A program made the position numbers and the translations under genes. The notes beneath the pieces are model-generated. The model searched no databases, was not told where the DNA came from, and was given only the letters and a program-made list of their open reading frames with translations. From Palsa-504 sp963790065 (lineage in GTDB: Bacteria > Actinomycetota > Actinomycetes > Streptosporangiales > Streptosporangiaceae): a DNA stretch of 64,000 nucleotides. The DNA lies in the NCBI GenBank assembly GCA_963790065.1, contig CAWBNK010000019.1:62001-126000 (forward strand), written 5' to 3'. Positions 8,773-17,713 of the stretch are shown piece after piece (positions within the stretch are counted from its first letter, which is position 1; the number at the start of each line of letters is the position of its first letter).

Positions 8773-9403
8773 AATTGGCACCGGGACATTTTTCCTGGCC
8801 GAGGCCGGCGTACTCGACGGCCTGCTGGCCACCACCAGCTGGTGGCTAGGTCCGGCATTCCGCCGTCGCTACGCCGCCGTGCGGCTTGACGAGAGCCGGA
8901 CGCTCGCCCGGGACGGGCGGGTCACCACCGCGGGCGCCGCTTTCGCGCACATAGACCTGGCGCTGTCGATCGTGGCTCAGGAGAGCCCCGCGCTGGCCGA
9001 CATGGTCGCCCGGTACCTGGTCATCGGCGATCGCCCTTCCCAGGCCATCTTCGCTGTCCCGGCGCACCTGGCCGCCGCGGACCCGGCGATGACCGCATTC
9101 GAGCGGTGGGTCCGCGACCACGTGGCCGAGCCGCTGCAGATCAGCCGGGCGGCGGCCGCGATCGGCGTCAGTGAGCGGACCCTGCAGCGCACCACCGCGG
9201 CCGTGCTGGGCATGTCGCCGACCGACTTCGTCCATGAGATCCGCCTGGACGAGGCGACTTTCCTGCTGCGCACGACCAACCAGACGGTCGACGCCATCGC
9301 CGCGGCGGTCGGCTACCAGAACACCAGCACGCTGCGCGCCCTGGTCCGGCGGCGGCGCGGCACCACCCTCAGCGCGCTGCGCCAGGTTCGCCCCGGCCAC
9401 TGA
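8768..9403 (+). pseudogene. GlxA-like AraC-family regulator, N-terminal part lost
   Basis: The frame encodes the end of a DJ-1/PfpI-like domain (GTFFLAEAGVLDGLLATTSWW) followed by a complete AraC helix-turn-helix pair (LQISRAAAAIGVSERTLQR, then VDAIAAAVGYQNTSTLRALV). GlxA-type regulators are about 320 aa; here only the last about 205 residues remain. No start codon or ribosome site belongs to it, and its 5' edge coincides with the 5' edge of the divergent sigma remnant, so one deletion or recombination removed both starts. Confidence 0.78.
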
Positions 9404-9539
9404 TTCACCTGGCGGCGAGCCGCTCGGACCCAGACCAGTTGCAGGAATTCAACCATCGCCGACGGGCAGATGCCGTTCCTTCCCAAGCGCGTCCCCCCCG
9501 GCCGGATGCCATCGGAGGTCCGGGCCGGGTCCAGCCCCC

Positions 9540-9690
9540 AGGAAGCGCTGGTTTGCGCAGGTCAGCAGGCTCTTCGGACTGTGTCCCCGCTTGTCCGTGC
9601 ATGGACCCGCGAGGGTGCTGGCATTCACGGACACATGGCGGACAGCGTTTGTGCAGCGATGCGACTCGGCGGTGTCTGCGCAGGTCAGCG
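9540..9690. repeat. Inverted copy of the element-end module
   Basis: On the minus strand this reads GACCTG (9686-9681), then about 40 bp later CTGTCCGCCATGTGTCCGTG (9645-9626), then further TGTCC/GGACA boxes and a CTGCTGACCTGCGC tail. That is the order seen after the tRNA-Tyr shadows at 4395 and 31291. No tRNA fragment is attached. It suggests that an end of a related element was inverted into, or stranded in, this position. The rest of 9404-9813 shows no gene. Confidence 0.5.
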
Positions 9691-9813
9691 GCATATGGCG
9701 CCGGGTTGCGTGTCGCCGCCGGCCCTGCATTGTCCGTTGCGTTGTGTCATCCGTTTCAGTAGGCTCCGGCTGGCATTCCGTAGTTAGCCGATGGCGGGCG
9801 CTGCGGAACGATT

Positions 9814-11346
9814 TCAGGAGGCGGCGTCGACGGCTTCAGAGGCGGCAGATACAGGAGTGGCGCTCCCGGCAACGGCGGCCCGGGCTCGCATCGTGCGCCG
9901 GGACGGGAGCAGGACGAGGGCAAGCACGAGGCCGGCAGCGAAGATCACCGCCCCGGCGGTGAAGCCGACGGCGTAGCCGTGCACAGATGCTTTGCTGAGC
10001 AGGCTCGGCGTGCGGGCATGGCTGGCGAGGTAGCCGGAGACAGCGCCGGCGAAGATGGTGCTGAGAAGAGCGGTGCCGATGGAGCCGCCGATCTGCTGGG
10101 CGGTGTTGACCATTGCCGAGGCGACGCCGGCGTCAGTGCGATCGACGCCGAGCGTGCCGGTGGCGAACGAAGCGGAGAAGACGCAGGCTGCTCCGGTCCC
10201 GGCGGGAATGAGCCCGGGTAGCACCTGGCTGGCGTAGGACCCGCCGGGCGTCAGCCGGGTGAAGATGATCATGGCGATGAGGCCCAGGATCATGCCAGTC
10301 ACGATGACGGCCCGGGGACCGACACGAGGCAGGATCTTGGTCTGAACCAAGGGCGCGGTGATGATAACGGCACCGGTCAGCGGCAGGAACCCGAGGCCCG
10401 TTTTCAGGGGCGAGAACCCCAGGATCTGCTGCATGTAGAACGTCATGAACAAGAACACCGAGAACAGCGCGGCGCCGACAACGGCCATCGACGCGTAAGC
10501 GCCACCACGGGACCGGTCGGCGACGATATGCAGCGGCAGCAGCGGGTGCCTGATGCGGTGCTCAACGGCCACGAAACAGGCCAGCAGCACCGCGCTCGCC
10601 GTCAGGGCGGCGATGGTTATCCCGGCCGACCAGGCCTGGCTCTCGGCGTTGGAGAAACCGTAGACCAGGCAGAAGAACCCGGCGGAGGCCAGGCCGACTC
10701 CGGCGGCATCGATGCGCGGCCGCGGACGCCGGGCACCGGTCCCGTTCACCAGGCGCAGCGCCGCGATGGCCGCGGGAATGGCGAACAGCAAGTTGACATA
10801 CAGGCACCAGCGCCACGAGAGGGTCTCCGTCAGCAGGCCGCCCAGCAGCAGCCCGACCGAGGTTCCGCTGGCGGCGATCGCACTGAAGATGCCGAAGGCC
10901 TTCGGCCGGTCAGGTGAATCCTGGAAGGTAATGGTCAGCAGCGACAGCGCTGACGGGGCCAGCAGCGCTCCGAACGATCCCTGCAATGCCCGGGCTGCCA
11001 CCAGCACGCCGAACGACGGCGCCAGCCCGCCGATAGCCGACGCGCTCGCGAACCCGAGTAGTCCGGCGACCAACGTCCACTTGCGGCCGAACAGGTCACC
11101 GAGCTTGCCGCCGAGCAGGAGCAGGCTGCCAAAGGTCAGCGCATAGGCCGTGATGATCCACTGCCGGTCGCCGGTGGAGAACTGCAGAGCCCTCTGCGCC
11201 GACGGCAGCGCGATGTTCACGATCGTCACGTCGAGCACGACCATCAGCTGCGCCACACCCAGCAGCGCCAAGACCGCCCACCGGTTGGCAGGACCGTGGC
11301 TGCCGGCAGCCGCAGAGGCGGCTCGCTGAGCACCGGAACTATTCAT
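9814..11346 (-). CDS. MFS drug exporter, DHA2 (EmrB/QacA-like), 14 TM
   Basis: A 510-aa membrane protein with about 14 hydrophobic segments. Motif D1 (LDVTIVNIALP, residues about 38-48) and motif A (GGKLGDLFGRK, 79-89) are the signatures of DHA2 proton-driven multidrug exporters, as is the antiporter motif around ASGTSVGLLLGGLL. It is intact, unlike many of its neighbours. A two-box promoter motif of the island type lies 67-96 bp upstream (11413-11442), which would place it in the putative ECF sigma regulon. The ribosome site is weak. The substrate is unknown; toxic organic cations or antibiotics are typical of the family. Confidence 0.9.
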   Translation of the reverse strand: MNSSGAQRAASAAAGSHGPANRWAVLALLGVAQLMVVLDVTIVNIALPSAQRALQFSTGDRQWIITAYALTFGSLLLLGGKLGDLFGRKWTLVAGLLGFASASAIGGLAPSFGVLVAARALQGSFGALLAPSALSLLTITFQDSPDRPKAFGIFSAIAASGTSVGLLLGGLLTETLSWRWCLYVNLLFAIPAAIAALRLVNGTGARRPRPRIDAAGVGLASAGFFCLVYGFSNAESQAWSAGITIAALTASAVLLACFVAVEHRIRHPLLPLHIVADRSRGGAYASMAVVGAALFSVFLFMTFYMQQILGFSPLKTGLGFLPLTGAVIITAPLVQTKILPRVGPRAVIVTGMILGLIAMIIFTRLTPGGSYASQVLPGLIPAGTGAACVFSASFATGTLGVDRTDAGVASAMVNTAQQIGGSIGTALLSTIFAGAVSGYLASHARTPSLLSKASVHGYAVGFTAGAVIFAAGLVLALVLLPSRRTMRARAAVAGSATPVSAASEAVDAAS

Positions 11347-11412
11347 TCGTCACCGTCTGTAGGTCACCACCGAATCAGTCGTCACCGATCCAATGTGGAC
11401 GTCATCTCCCCT

Positions 11413-11442
11413 ATAGGCGTCGGCGACCGCGGCGCTCTTACC
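11413..11442 (-). promoter_or_regulatory. ECF-type promoter motif GGTAAG-N18-GCCTAT
   Basis: On the minus strand GGTAAG (11442-11437) precedes GCCTAT (11418-11413) by exactly 18 bases, again with GAC before the second box. It faces the MFS exporter gene and would give a leader of about 60 nt. Confidence 0.6.
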
Positions 11443-11469
11443 TGATGACTGATTACCAACTGGCTCTCA

Positions 11470-11560
11470 ATGCCCAGCCGTAATGCCCCGCTGGCCGAGA
11501 CCGGGCGGCTGCGGCTGGCGCGGTGTGCCGTGGAGGACGGCTGGCCGCTGCGGTGGCCCG
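11470..11560 (+). mobile_element. IS481-type transposase N-terminal fragment
   Basis: The encoded segment SRNAPLAETGRLRLARC followed by VEDGWPL matches the beginning of IS481-family transposases as I know them (RNAPLT..GR.RLARCV.DGWPLR). Similarity stops after about 30 residues, so this is a scar only. The surrounding 11443-12066 has no other recognisable gene; part of it may derive from the same lost insertion. Confidence 0.5.
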
Positions 11561-12066
11561 GACGCCGAGCCCGGTCCTGTGGGTGCCGAATACTGTGTCA
11601 CCCCATGCGAACCTGGTCATTTTCGTGGATCAGGCCGCCGAGCCGGTCCCGGCACAGAACCCGTATATCGGTCATTTCTGCAGGCGGATGCGCCTGCAGG
11701 GTTCCGGAATTCAGCCAGTAGCGCCGACCTAGCCTCTTACGCGTCACGCAACCGCGAACCCGTCCGCCAGGAGGTTTCGAAGTACCCCGCGATGCGCCGG
11801 AGAAGCGTCCCACTGCCACCCAGCAGGCCCGGGGAGATACTGAAGAGGTACACGAAAGGCACGTCGCTGCCCTGCCGCGCATGAGGACAATCGGAGGCGC
11901 GAGGCGCGATCAGGGACAGCGGACGAGCTACGCAACCAGCGAGAATTACCAAGCGTGTCGGCGGCCCTTGCCAGACCCGATCGCAGCTAACGCCTCGCGT
12001 CGCGCCAGGCACCTAAACCTTTGCCCGCGACACGCGCAGCCTCTCCCGGCGGCGTCCCAGGAGGTA

Positions 12067-12498
12067 TCGGCGTCCTATCGGGGAGCCTGGTGCTCGTACT
12101 GCAACATCGCCCTGTCCGCTTACCAGCAGCACCTGCTCCCGCGGCTGACCGGGCGCGGCATAGGGCTCGTCGCGATCAGCCCTCAGGCCCCGAACGGGTC
12201 GCTGTCCATGCAAGAGAAGCACGACCTGTCCTTCAGCGTGGTGTCCGATCCGGGCAACGCGATCGCCCGCGGCCTGGGCATCCTGACCCGGCCGTCGGAC
12301 GAGGCACGGACCGCCCAGCTGCAGCTCGGACTCGACCTGACCGCCGTCAACGCCGACGGGACCGTCGCGCTGCCGATGCCGACCGTGGTCATCGCCGACG
12401 CCGGCCACGTCGTGCGGTGGATCGACGTGCACCCCGACTACAGCACCCGCACCGAGCCGGCGCAGATCCTCAGCGCCCTCGACCGGCTCGGCATCTGA
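12067..12498 (+). pseudogene. AhpC/TSA-like peroxiredoxin, N-terminal part lost
   Basis: The frame contains SYRGAWCSYCNIALSAYQ, equivalent to the peroxiredoxin-like YRGxWCPYCN motif with CxxC cysteines, followed by the rest of a thioredoxin fold (GLVAISPQAPNGSL, DPGNAIARGLGI, LPMPTVVIADAGHVV). The strands before the active site and a start codon are missing: the upstream sequence in frame is unrelated and has no ribosome site. Full-length relatives are about 180-220 aa; about 144 remain. It belongs to a different subfamily from the intact peroxiredoxin at 19037. Confidence 0.72.
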
Positions 12499-12529
12499 CC
12501 AGCCCGGCGCCGGCTGGGCACCTCGCGTC

Positions 12530-13276
12530 ATGCCTGAACTCGATCTGGCCACCGTCACCGCAGCCGATGGCCGCGACCTGCTGGCGGCCGCCGAGACGGA
12601 CTGGCTGCGGCCGGTACCGCACTGCCCCGGCTGGAATGCCGCCGACCTCGTCGGCCACATGGGCGCGATCTTGGGCTGGATCGCCAGGATCATCGCCACC
12701 GGCGAGCGCGTCGCGGGCCGGGACAGGGAAACTCCGCCGGCCGGGCCCGCCGCGCTGGCGTCCTGGTATTCGGCCCGCCTGAACCGCACTCTGGACGTCC
12801 TGACCGCCACGCCCGCCGACTCTCCCGCCTGGACGTTCTCCAGCCGCAGCGAGCGGCGGGCCGGCTGGTGGCGACGGCGGCTGGCCGTGGAACTGGCCAT
12901 CCACCGGTGGGATGCCCAGCACGCCGCCGGGCTCGGCGGCGCCGCGCCGACCCGGCCGCTGGACGCCGCGGTCGCAGCAGCCGGCATCGAGGAGTTCCTG
13001 ACCGAGTTCCTGCCCGGCCTGCCGGCCCAGCCCGAGGTCGGCGGCCTGACCGGCACCCTGCACCTGCACGCCACCGACGGACCGAGCCAGTGGTGGGTTG
13101 ACCTCGACGCGCGTGCCGAGGCCGCCGCAGTCCCGGGGCGCGCCAGGGCGGACATCGCTGTCAGGGGCACCCAATCCGACCTGCTGCTCTGGCTCACCAA
13201 CCGGGGTCCCGTCTCCGGCATCGAAGTGCTCGGCCGACAAGACGTCGCGGCCCGCTGGGCCCAGCTCCGGCGCTGA
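12530..13276 (+). CDS. Maleylpyruvate isomerase-family mycothiol-dependent enzyme
   Basis: A 248-aa protein with an N-terminal DinB-like four-helix domain containing HCPGWNAADLVGHMGAI, the signature of MDMPI-family proteins. A second motif (LAVELAIHRWDAQHA) supplies the metal-binding His/Glu/His set, and an SCP2-like C-terminal domain (LHLHATDGPSQWW to the end) follows. The family uses mycothiol, the actinobacterial low-molecular-weight thiol, as cofactor in isomerase or S-transferase reactions; the actual substrate is unknown. It starts 31 bp after the peroxiredoxin remnant in the same direction and may once have shared its transcript. Confidence 0.85.
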   Translation: MPELDLATVTAADGRDLLAAAETDWLRPVPHCPGWNAADLVGHMGAILGWIARIIATGERVAGRDRETPPAGPAALASWYSARLNRTLDVLTATPADSPAWTFSSRSERRAGWWRRRLAVELAIHRWDAQHAAGLGGAAPTRPLDAAVAAAGIEEFLTEFLPGLPAQPEVGGLTGTLHLHATDGPSQWWVDLDARAEAAAVPGRARADIAVRGTQSDLLLWLTNRGPVSGIEVLGRQDVAARWAQLRR

Positions 13277-13305
13277 CGAGCCGGGGTAACCAGCCGTACG
13301 CGTGC

Positions 13306-13540
13306 CGGTGCGCTCGTACACGGGGCACACGTTCATGCAGCCGGGCAGCGGATGCAGCGCAGTGCTGCGCGCCCGGGCGGACAGGAACTTGCGGCGCAGG
13401 TGGCGGCGGGCCGCCTCGGGCAGCACGGTCGGGTCGTCGGTCAGCGCGGGATCGACGTCCGGCATCTCGCGCTGGAAGATGTCGCGGATCCCGGCGCGGT
13501 TGCGATGGATGGTCGGCACCAGGATATGGCTGGGCTGGTC
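13306..13540 (-). pseudogene. LutB-like iron-sulfur protein, fragment with internal deletion
   Basis: The minus strand encodes HILVPTIHRNRAGIRDIF and EAARRHLRRKFLSA, typical of the LUD domain of lactate-utilisation protein B. It then jumps directly to CMNVCPVYERTG, typical of the ferredoxin-like cluster region of the same protein, which normally lies some 100 residues later. Both ends are missing too. The fragment is therefore a deletion remnant and not a functional gene. It converges with the MDMPI gene. Confidence 0.7.
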
Positions 13541-13599
13541 AGAGCAAGCCGTCGCCTGCCTTGCCGCCAAGGGCCTGAAACAACCAGGCAGCGGCTCGC

Positions 13600-13821
13600 A
13601 TGTACATCAGCACCCACACCGTCGCGCACCACCTCCGTCAGGCCTTCCGCAAGCTGAGCATCACCTCACGTGTTGAGCTCGCCCGCATCGTGATCGAGCA
13701 GGCCGCAGACGGCGCATCGCAGAGAAACCTAGGCACTTTGACCATGTCAGCGTCCGCCTACGCCCGGCATAGTGACCCTGAGTCCAGCGACACAGCCCGC
13801 ACCCGGCAGAAAGGGATCTGA
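13600..13821 (+). pseudogene. LuxR-type HTH fragment
   Basis: The first 34 residues (STHTVAHHLRQAFRKL then ITSRVELARIVIEQ) match the second half of a LuxR/GerE helix-turn-helix, including the recognition helix. Everything before it (the sensor part and first HTH helix) is missing, and the ATG is simply an internal Met codon. Downstream 40 residues are low-complexity. It is a 3' remnant of a regulator gene lying directly upstream of the DUF4331 gene. Confidence 0.72.
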
Positions 13822-13876
13822 CCAGCAATGACGAGCCCGGTCTCGCGGGGCTTTCACCACCTGATGAGGAGACAGC

Positions 13877-14422
13877 ATGTCCCACCATTTCGACAGTCCG
13901 ACGGCGGGCGATGACGTGCGGCTCAACCTGGGCGACCTATACGTGTTTCCCGAGACGCCGGGCACATCGACGCTCGTCGTTACCGTCAACCCGGACTCCG
14001 GGCGGTCCAACCCGACCACGTTCCGGCCGGATGCCCAGTACGAGTTCGTCATCGCCAGCGATGGCGGCACGCGCGAAGACCGGGCGTTGCGGATGAGATT
14101 CGCCCAGCCGGACGCGGACGGAAACAGCCCCGACGAGCACGCTGCGACGCTTGTTGCTGCGTTCCTGCCCGACCAGCTCGGGTACCGGCCCGGCCAGCCG
14201 GCGCGCTTCGCGCCCGGCACGGGAAACGGCCGCGGCCTGCACGACGACGCGTTCGGAACCACGCTGTCGCTGATGGTCGGCCGTCCCCTTGGCGTGACCA
14301 GCTCGCCCTACCCGGTGGTGCCCGAATTCCCCCACCTTGCGCCCGCCGGGCACGACGACATCCCGGCGCTTGCGGACATGCTGGGGCTGCGCGAGCACGC
14401 CACGGAACCGCCGCCCGGCTGA
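13877..14422 (+). CDS. DUF4331-family protein, probably internally deleted
   Basis: An open frame of 181 aa behind a strong GAGGAGA ribosome site. The start MSHHFDSPTAGDDVRLNL, with DLYVF soon after, is the hallmark of DUF4331 proteins. The later part (GRGLHDDAFGTTLSLMVGRP, PVVPEFPHLAP) matches the end of that family. Relatives I know are about 330-360 aa, so the middle about 150 residues seem to have been lost in frame. Function of the family is unknown. Whether the short form folds cannot be judged from sequence. Confidence 0.65.
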   Translation: MSHHFDSPTAGDDVRLNLGDLYVFPETPGTSTLVVTVNPDSGRSNPTTFRPDAQYEFVIASDGGTREDRALRMRFAQPDADGNSPDEHAATLVAAFLPDQLGYRPGQPARFAPGTGNGRGLHDDAFGTTLSLMVGRPLGVTSSPYPVVPEFPHLAPAGHDDIPALADMLGLREHATEPPPG

Positions 14423-14709
14423 GGCCGGCGACCCGCTTGAGCTGGTGGTGATGGGCGGCGGCCGGGCCAGCCGGGCTGCCGCTAGACCTGGGTTCCGCAG
14501 TTGACGTAGCGCCATAGGCCTTGAATCTGGTGCTTGACGTGCGGAAACGCGCCGTCGGCTGGCCAGACGGCGTGTATCTAGGCGGCGTGGGCCGTGGGGG
14601 CTATGCCTCCACTGCGGGTGTCAGCTGGCAGATGCGGGGTGGAGCGCTGATTTCCAGGGCCTTGAGATGGCGGTCTGGGTTTCGTCATCTCGGTGCGCTG
14701 CCGGAAGGT

Positions 14710-14802
14710 GCCGACGTGGATCTTGTCGAGCTCGCGGCGAAGGTACCGGGCCAGGCCGATCACGTCCTCGGGCACCAGGCGGCCGATGGCGCCGCTGGAG
14801 TA
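14710..14802 (-). pseudogene. Peroxiredoxin C-terminal scrap
   Basis: The minus strand encodes YSSGAIGRLVPEDVIGLARY (residues up to a downstream LRRELDK), nearly identical to the C-terminus of the intact peroxiredoxin at 19037-19519. A stop codon lies directly upstream in frame and nothing else of the gene remains. It is a footprint of a second copy of that operon. Confidence 0.7.
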
Positions 14803-14870
14803 CGGTTACGTTCGCCTTGCCCGGCACGCCTGGCCGGCGGGGCGCGCTGGCCAGGCCGCGATGGTGGCGA

Positions 14871-15671
14871 TCACTTGAAGAAATGAGTTCGGGCGCGCGG
14901 CAGCCGCACGCCGTCGACGTCGATGTCGATCTTCTCGTTGTAGAAAGCGACCAGGCCCGCGATGGGCAGCAGCTGGCGGGTGGGGAAGTCATAGGCCCAG
15001 GCGAGGTCTTGATCACCATCGCGCACGTCATCACCGGTGCGCACCGACCAGTAGGCGCTGGTGACGCCCTTGTACGGGCAGGCCGTCTGGGTGGCGGTCG
15101 GCACGAGGTGACTGAAGTCGACGTCGGTGCGGTCGAAGTAGTAACGGGTCGGCAGACCGGTCTCGAACACCAGCACCGGCCTGGCGCTCTCGGCCAGCGT
15201 GATGCCCTCCAGCGAGGCCCGGACCTGCCGGTGCGAGCGAAGTGCGTCGACGCGGACGTAAGGGTTGCGGGGATGAACGAAGACCTGCTCGTCCTCCTCA
15301 TACCAGGCATCCAGCGCGTCCCAGTCGAAACGAGCTGTGCCGGCCACCCGGTCAATCGCCTCGTCACCGAAGACACGCACGGTGCCTGGGCGGTCCACGC
15401 CGCCGGCCCGCAAGCCGTAACGGCGTGCCGTCCCCTGGCGCAGGCGCTGCTCGTGGTGCTCATCCACCAGGAAACGCTCGTCGACGTCTTCAACTGGGAT
15501 GTAGTACTGCGGGTAGTAGGGCCATTCCCACACGTACCGAGCCTGCGTGCTGTCGAAAATCAGCTCGCCGCCCAGCCTCGCCCGCACTCGCCGCGGCGCG
15601 GGTTCGGCGTGATCGGTCTCCGCGATCATCTGCGGATAATCACGGTCGGCTGCCACACGTGATAGGGCCAT
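14871..15671 (-). CDS. DUF427-domain protein (two tandem domains)
   Basis: A 266-aa protein with an AGGAG ribosome site. Two DUF427 units are visible, the second ending in the diagnostic ACPYKGVTSAYWSVRTGD and LAWAYDFP stretches. DUF427 folds into a small beta-barrel; no enzymatic role is established. A decayed paralogue lies at 22873, and the motif GGTAAG-N18-GCTCAC sits 42-71 bp upstream, so expression from the element's sigma factor is likely. Its role could be in a stress response together with the peroxiredoxin operon, but that is inference. Confidence 0.85.
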   Translation of the reverse strand: MALSRVAADRDYPQMIAETDHAEPAPRRVRARLGGELIFDSTQARYVWEWPYYPQYYIPVEDVDERFLVDEHHEQRLRQGTARRYGLRAGGVDRPGTVRVFGDEAIDRVAGTARFDWDALDAWYEEDEQVFVHPRNPYVRVDALRSHRQVRASLEGITLAESARPVLVFETGLPTRYYFDRTDVDFSHLVPTATQTACPYKGVTSAYWSVRTGDDVRDGDQDLAWAYDFPTRQLLPIAGLVAFYNEKIDIDVDGVRLPRARTHFFK

Positions 15672-15712
15672 CGTGCCTCACTCCTGAAGTCGGTAACTAA
15701 ACCGGGCACAAG

Positions 15713-15742
15713 GTGAGCGTCACCGGACGCGCCGTTCTTACC
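15713..15742 (-). promoter_or_regulatory. ECF-type promoter motif GGTAAG-N18-GCTCAC
   Basis: Minus-strand GGTAAG (15742-15737), 18 bases ending GAC, then GCTCAC (15718-15713). The expected transcription start near 15705 would give a leader of about 34 nt for the DUF427 gene. Confidence 0.65.
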
Positions 15743-15807
15743 TCCTGGACAGCCAGAGGACTGCCGCGCGATGACGCAGCAGATGAAACGGTGACGTCCT
15801 GGCCACG

Positions 15808-15945
15808 TTATGACGCAGCTCCAGCGGCGGCTGCGAGCAGGCCGTCAAAGTCCTCGCCGCACGGACCGCAGGCACGCAGGTGCGCGGCGATATCCGGGAA
15901 GCGGCACTCGGCCGCCCCGGCGCCATCCACGATGACGACATGATC
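15808..15945 (-). pseudogene. Anti-sigma-like protein fragment
   Basis: The minus strand encodes FPDIAAHLRACGPCGEDF followed by DGLLAA and a stop, the same C-terminal Cys/His motif as the anti-sigma-like proteins at 8213 and 21315. The N-terminal half and start are absent. It lies directly upstream of the DUF427 gene's promoter, i.e. it is a third copy of this marker linked to a regulon member. Confidence 0.65.
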
Positions 15946-15949
15946 GAAG

Positions 15950-16549
15950 CTGACCCTCTGCCGGCCCTCGGCAAGGGCGGGCGGCCGGCCTGTACCTGGG
16001 GCTTCATAAGGCCGCCCGGTGCGCCGGGAGGTAAGAACGTCGCCGACGGCGAACCGAATGCGCCAGCACAGCTAGTCGACCTGCTGCTGGATCGGCGGCC
16101 CGGAGCTGGTGTTCTCATCGAGCGGCCACATGGTGTGCCTGCCGACGGTGACCCGCGAACTGGCACTAGGCACAGTCGGCGCCACGGTAACGACCACCCG
16201 GGGCGCCGGGGGCGGTCCAGAAGGTGAGTTGCATGGCGGTGAGCATCATCGCGGAGACGGCCTCGCTCGGACAGCGATACGTGCCGTCCGGGAGGTGGCG
16301 CAGGCCGTCGATGATGGCCAGCCTAATCACCCAGGCCGGTTTCGGCGCCGACCAGGACGGCGCACAGGTATACCAGGCGGCGCTGACCAGGCATGGCTGC
16401 TGCGCGGATGGCGATGCCCATCACGGCTCTGAGGCGGCCGACCGTCATTATGAACAAGAGAACCACCACCTTTGAGGATGCGGGCGGCCGGACGCCACAG
16501 GAGGATGAACTCATGCCGCGGGGGCGCCCGCGGACGGAGGGCGGTCGTG
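15950..16549. other. Degenerate region, no intact gene
   Basis: Six hundred bases without a supported gene. On the minus strand between about 16080 and 16440, segments such as RLAIIDGLRHLPDGTYRCP, AVSAMMLTAMQLTFW and VTVGRHTMWPLDENTSSG look like real protein but lie in different frames with stops between. I read them as a decayed gene of unknown family. A weak GGTAAG-N18-CCGAAT site occurs at 16030-16059 on the plus strand with no gene to serve. Confidence 0.35.
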
Positions 16550-17383
16550 ATGCGCATCCTTGTCACCAGCGCCGGCGGAGCCAACGGCAACGGCTACGGC
16601 GCGATCCTCGGCTTCGCCCCGGTGGGTGAATTCACAGGGCCGTTCGGCCGCGACCCGCGGATCACCGATCCGCGCGGTCTGTCCGTTGACCCGTCAGGCG
16701 CACTCATCTATGTGAACAGCGGCGACGACCGCGTACTGGCGCTCGATCTCCATGGGCGCGTCGTGCGCGACTCGGGGCCGATACCCGGGCTGGACCCAGG
16801 CGGCGCCGAGTTCGGGCCCGATGGCCGCTACTACCTCACCATGCGCCGCCAGCGGACGATACGCGCGATGCCTGCTGCCCTTGATCGGGAGGGCGAATTC
16901 CTGCTGCCGGAGGGTATCGTCCCGTTCCCGCGCGGGTTCGGCTTCGGGCGCAACGGCCGGATCTACCTCTCCTCAGGCGTCGCGCCGTCAGGACAGGGCG
17001 ACAACACCATTGTGGTGTTCGACCGCGGCGGAACGCTGCTCACGCCTCGCCTGGTGACCGACCCCGAACTGAGCCCGCTTGATCTGAAGCTCGCTCCCAA
17101 CGGGAACATCGTGGTCGCCAGCGAATGGCCCTTCGGCGCTCCCGGCGCCGTGCCGAGCGTACGCGAATACGACCCGCTCACCGGGCAGCTCGTGCGCGTC
17201 TTCGCACCCGAACGCTCGGTCGGATTCCGCAGGCCGCGGGGATTGAGGTTCGGGCCGGACGGTCGCCTGTACTGCGTAGGGGAGGACCATGTTGTGGCCT
17301 TCGACTTCCGCACCGGAAGCTTTGCGGGTCCCGTTGTGCACCTCGAGCGGCTCAACGGACAGGCGCTGGTCCTCGTGCCCTAG
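16550..17383 (+). CDS. NHL/SMP-30-like beta-propeller protein
   Basis: A 277-aa protein starting at the ATG at 16550 (GTG at 16547 possible) behind a GGAGG ribosome site. It has repeated blade-like units: ITDPRGLSVDPSGALIYV, GAEFGPDGRYYLTM, PRGFGFGRNGRIYLSSG, LDLKLAPNGNIVVAS and PRGLRFGPDGRLYCVG. This pattern of G-[FL]-x-P-[DN]-G-x-[IL]-Y is typical of NHL and SMP-30 propellers, which include lactonases and scaffold proteins. No signal peptide is evident, so it is probably cytoplasmic. The function is unknown. It is intact and lacks the island's promoter motif. Confidence 0.78.
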   Translation: MRILVTSAGGANGNGYGAILGFAPVGEFTGPFGRDPRITDPRGLSVDPSGALIYVNSGDDRVLALDLHGRVVRDSGPIPGLDPGGAEFGPDGRYYLTMRRQRTIRAMPAALDREGEFLLPEGIVPFPRGFGFGRNGRIYLSSGVAPSGQGDNTIVVFDRGGTLLTPRLVTDPELSPLDLKLAPNGNIVVASEWPFGAPGAVPSVREYDPLTGQLVRVFAPERSVGFRRPRGLRFGPDGRLYCVGEDHVVAFDFRTGSFAGPVVHLERLNGQALVLVP

Positions 17384-17713
17384 CTGAACTACCCGCGCTG
17401 GCGGTGCCGGGTAACCCAGGGCCGCCGGTGCCCGCGGGTCAGCACGGTACAGGTGCCTTCACCCAGTCGGCCGGGTCCTCGTCGCGCTCGTGGGTCACAT
17501 ACCCGTCCCGGCGGGCGAATACCGCCGGGGCATCCACCGGCCCGGCGCGTGCCCTCCACCTCCGCCACGATCAGCCCGGCCGCGCCGGCCCGGCGGATCA
17601 CGGTCTGCCCGATCGGCCTGGTCCCGGTCACGATCACGTCTTGGACGCTCTTCTGGGCAGGTCCGCTGGTAGCTCGCTTTGCTCCTGCTGTGCTGCCCCG
17701 GGTAAGGCCGTGG
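17384..17713. other. No intact gene recognised
   Basis: A 330-bp gap between convergent genes. A minus-strand stretch near 17455-17650 could be translated, but no start, ribosome site or recognisable motif supports it. Confidence 0.35.

Noticed and set aside
12013..13570. Long minus-strand frames across the MDMPI and peroxiredoxin regions
   Set aside because: They are shadows of plus-strand coding sequence. Only the short LutB-like part at 13306-13540 has family motifs.
16030..16059. GGTAAG-N18-CCGAAT on the plus strand
   Set aside because: The second box is poor and the downstream DNA is degenerate. Possibly a decayed site, not counted.
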